A stretch of 6,230 nt of DNA from Proteobacteria bacterium UBA7420 (GTDB lineage Bacteria; Pseudomonadota; Gammaproteobacteria; Magnimaribacterales; D2472). Shown here piece after piece: positions 5,526-6,230 of the stretch (within the stretch, counting starts at the first letter, position 1; every line of letters starts with the position of its first letter). The notes beneath the pieces are model-generated. The model saw nothing but the letters and a program-made list of their open reading frames with translations, did not search any database and was not told the origin of the DNA. Where the stretch lies: contig DKMG01000049.1 of the NCBI GenBank assembly GCA_002469975.1, forward strand, positions 1 to 6,230. The letters run 5' to 3'. The position numbers and the translations under genes were made by a program.

Positions 5526-6230
5526 TCAAAAGTTACTTAACCTTTGATTAATAATGCTATCAGCCTCAGTCATAATGGAGTCAATTAAGTCTTTAACGGT
5601 AGGTATATCGCTAACTAATCCTGCAACCATGCCGCATGACCAAGCTCCTACTTCCATCGTGCCCTCATGCATAATTTTTGGGTAAACCCCAGCCACTTCA
5701 TCAACAATATCTTCAAATCTTAACTTGTCGCCAAGAGCTTTTTCTTTTTCCATGAGACGTTCAACAGCATGGTTGTTTAATACTCTCTCTGTGTTAGTTA
5801 AAGAACGCATAATTAGGCGAGTATCTAATTCGCTAGCATTCACAATTGCATCTTTTACATTCTGATGTACTGGGGCATCTTGCGTCGCAATAAATCTAGT
5901 GCCCATGTTTATACCTTCCGCTCCAAGGGCCATAGCTGCAACCAAGCTCCTCGCATCAGCCATTCCGCCTGAGGCAACAAAAGGAATTTCTAGCTCATCT
6001 GCCGCACGCGGTAACAGTATAAAATTAGGTATATCATCCTCACCTGGATGCCCGCCACATTCAAAACCATCGACAGATACCGCATCACATCCAATAGATT
6101 GAGCTTTAAGAGAGTGTCTAACTGAAGTACATTTATGAATCACTTTAATGCCAGCTTCTTTAAGCGCAGGCAAGTACTCAGCTGGATTTCTGCCGGCTGT
6201 TTCAACGATAGGAACTCCTGCATCAATAAT
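5526..6230 (-). CDS. Nitronate monooxygenase (NPD) family flavoprotein, C-terminal part (truncated by window edge)
   Basis: This is the C-terminal 234 residues of an FMN-dependent TIM-barrel protein of the 2-nitropropane dioxygenase/nitronate monooxygenase family, which also includes FabK-type enoyl-ACP reductases. The frame is open to base 6230, so the N-terminal third is missing; a TTG at 6171-6173 is not the start because coding sequence with family character (VPIVETAGRNPAEYL) continues upstream. Counting from the edge, CDAVSVDGFECGGHPGEDD (48-66) holds His61, aligned with the catalytic histidine of the GGH motif in nitronate monooxygenases. The phosphate-binding part of the FMN site follows: FVASGGMADARSL (84-96) and GAEGINMGTRF (103-113). 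The tail with PKIMHEGTMEVGAWSCG lies over the active site in this group. The ECGGHPGEDD form favours nitronate monooxygenase over FabK. The neighbouring tandem isomerase-like gene may share its transcript. Confidence 0.92.
   Translation of the reverse strand: MIDAGVPIVETAGRNPAEYLPALKEAGIKVIHKCTSVRHSLKAQSIGCDAVSVDGFECGGHPGEDDIPNFILLPRAADELEIPFVASGGMADARSLVAAMALGAEGINMGTRFIATQDAPVHQNVKDAIVNASELDTRLIMRSLTNTERVLNNHAVERLMEKEKALGDKLRFEDIVDEVAGVYPKIMHEGTMEVGAWSCGMVAGLVSDIPTVKDLIDSIMTEADSIINQRLSNF

Noticed and set aside
5899..6102. Plus-strand open frame of 67 codons
   Set aside because: It is antisense to the conserved FMN-binding region of the NPD gene.

Overview
The window is 6.2 kb of AT-rich bacterial chromosome with tightly packed genes. 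The valyl-tRNA synthetase fragment, the 2-hydroxychromene-2-carboxylate isomerase-like gene, the nitronate monooxygenase-like gene and the general base composition suggest a proteobacterium, probably a low-GC (marine-type) gammaproteobacterium. That placement is inference from gene content; there is no rRNA or tRNA gene here to fix it. I see no mobile element, CRISPR array or tRNA.

Layout, left to right. (1) 1-1005 (+): the last 334 codons of valS, whose 5' part lies outside the window. (2) 989-1954 (-): a membrane-anchored alpha/beta hydrolase that converges on valS and overlaps its 3' end by 17 bp; it has its own promoter around 1993-2022. (3) 2112-2946 (-): a two-gene operon made of a small multi-spanning membrane protein followed, one base later, by a MerR-family regulator. 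(4) 2947-3175: a divergent regulatory interval. (5) 3176-4033 (+): a DJ-1/PfpI (Hsp31-like) protein with an N-terminal membrane segment. (6) 4115-5461 (-): a protein with two tandem DsbA-like/HCCA-isomerase-type domains. (7) 5526-6230 (-): the C-terminal 234 residues of a nitronate monooxygenase (NPD) family flavoprotein, running off the right edge.

The most interesting unit is 2112-4033. The MerR protein has one cysteine, in an FIKC motif at the position used as the thiol sensor in the AdhR/NmlR branch of MerR regulators. A DJ-1/PfpI protein lies divergently beside it, and the Bacillus AdhR regulon also contains a DJ-1/PfpI protein (YraA). The membrane protein-merR operon is preceded by a textbook MerR-type promoter: TTGACT and TAGACT separated by 19 bp, with a dyad centred in the spacer. 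Together these suggest a small, self-regulated response module for reactive carbonyls or thiol stress. Its unusual parts are a membrane protein of unknown function and a DJ-1 protein that appears to be exported or anchored. The function is inference; the promoter geometry, the cysteine and the gene order are read directly.

The right-hand pair (NPD flavoprotein, then the double DsbA/HCCA-isomerase-like protein, 64 bp apart on one strand) may be co-transcribed and could serve oxidation or breakdown of small organic compounds. No substrate can be read from the sequence.
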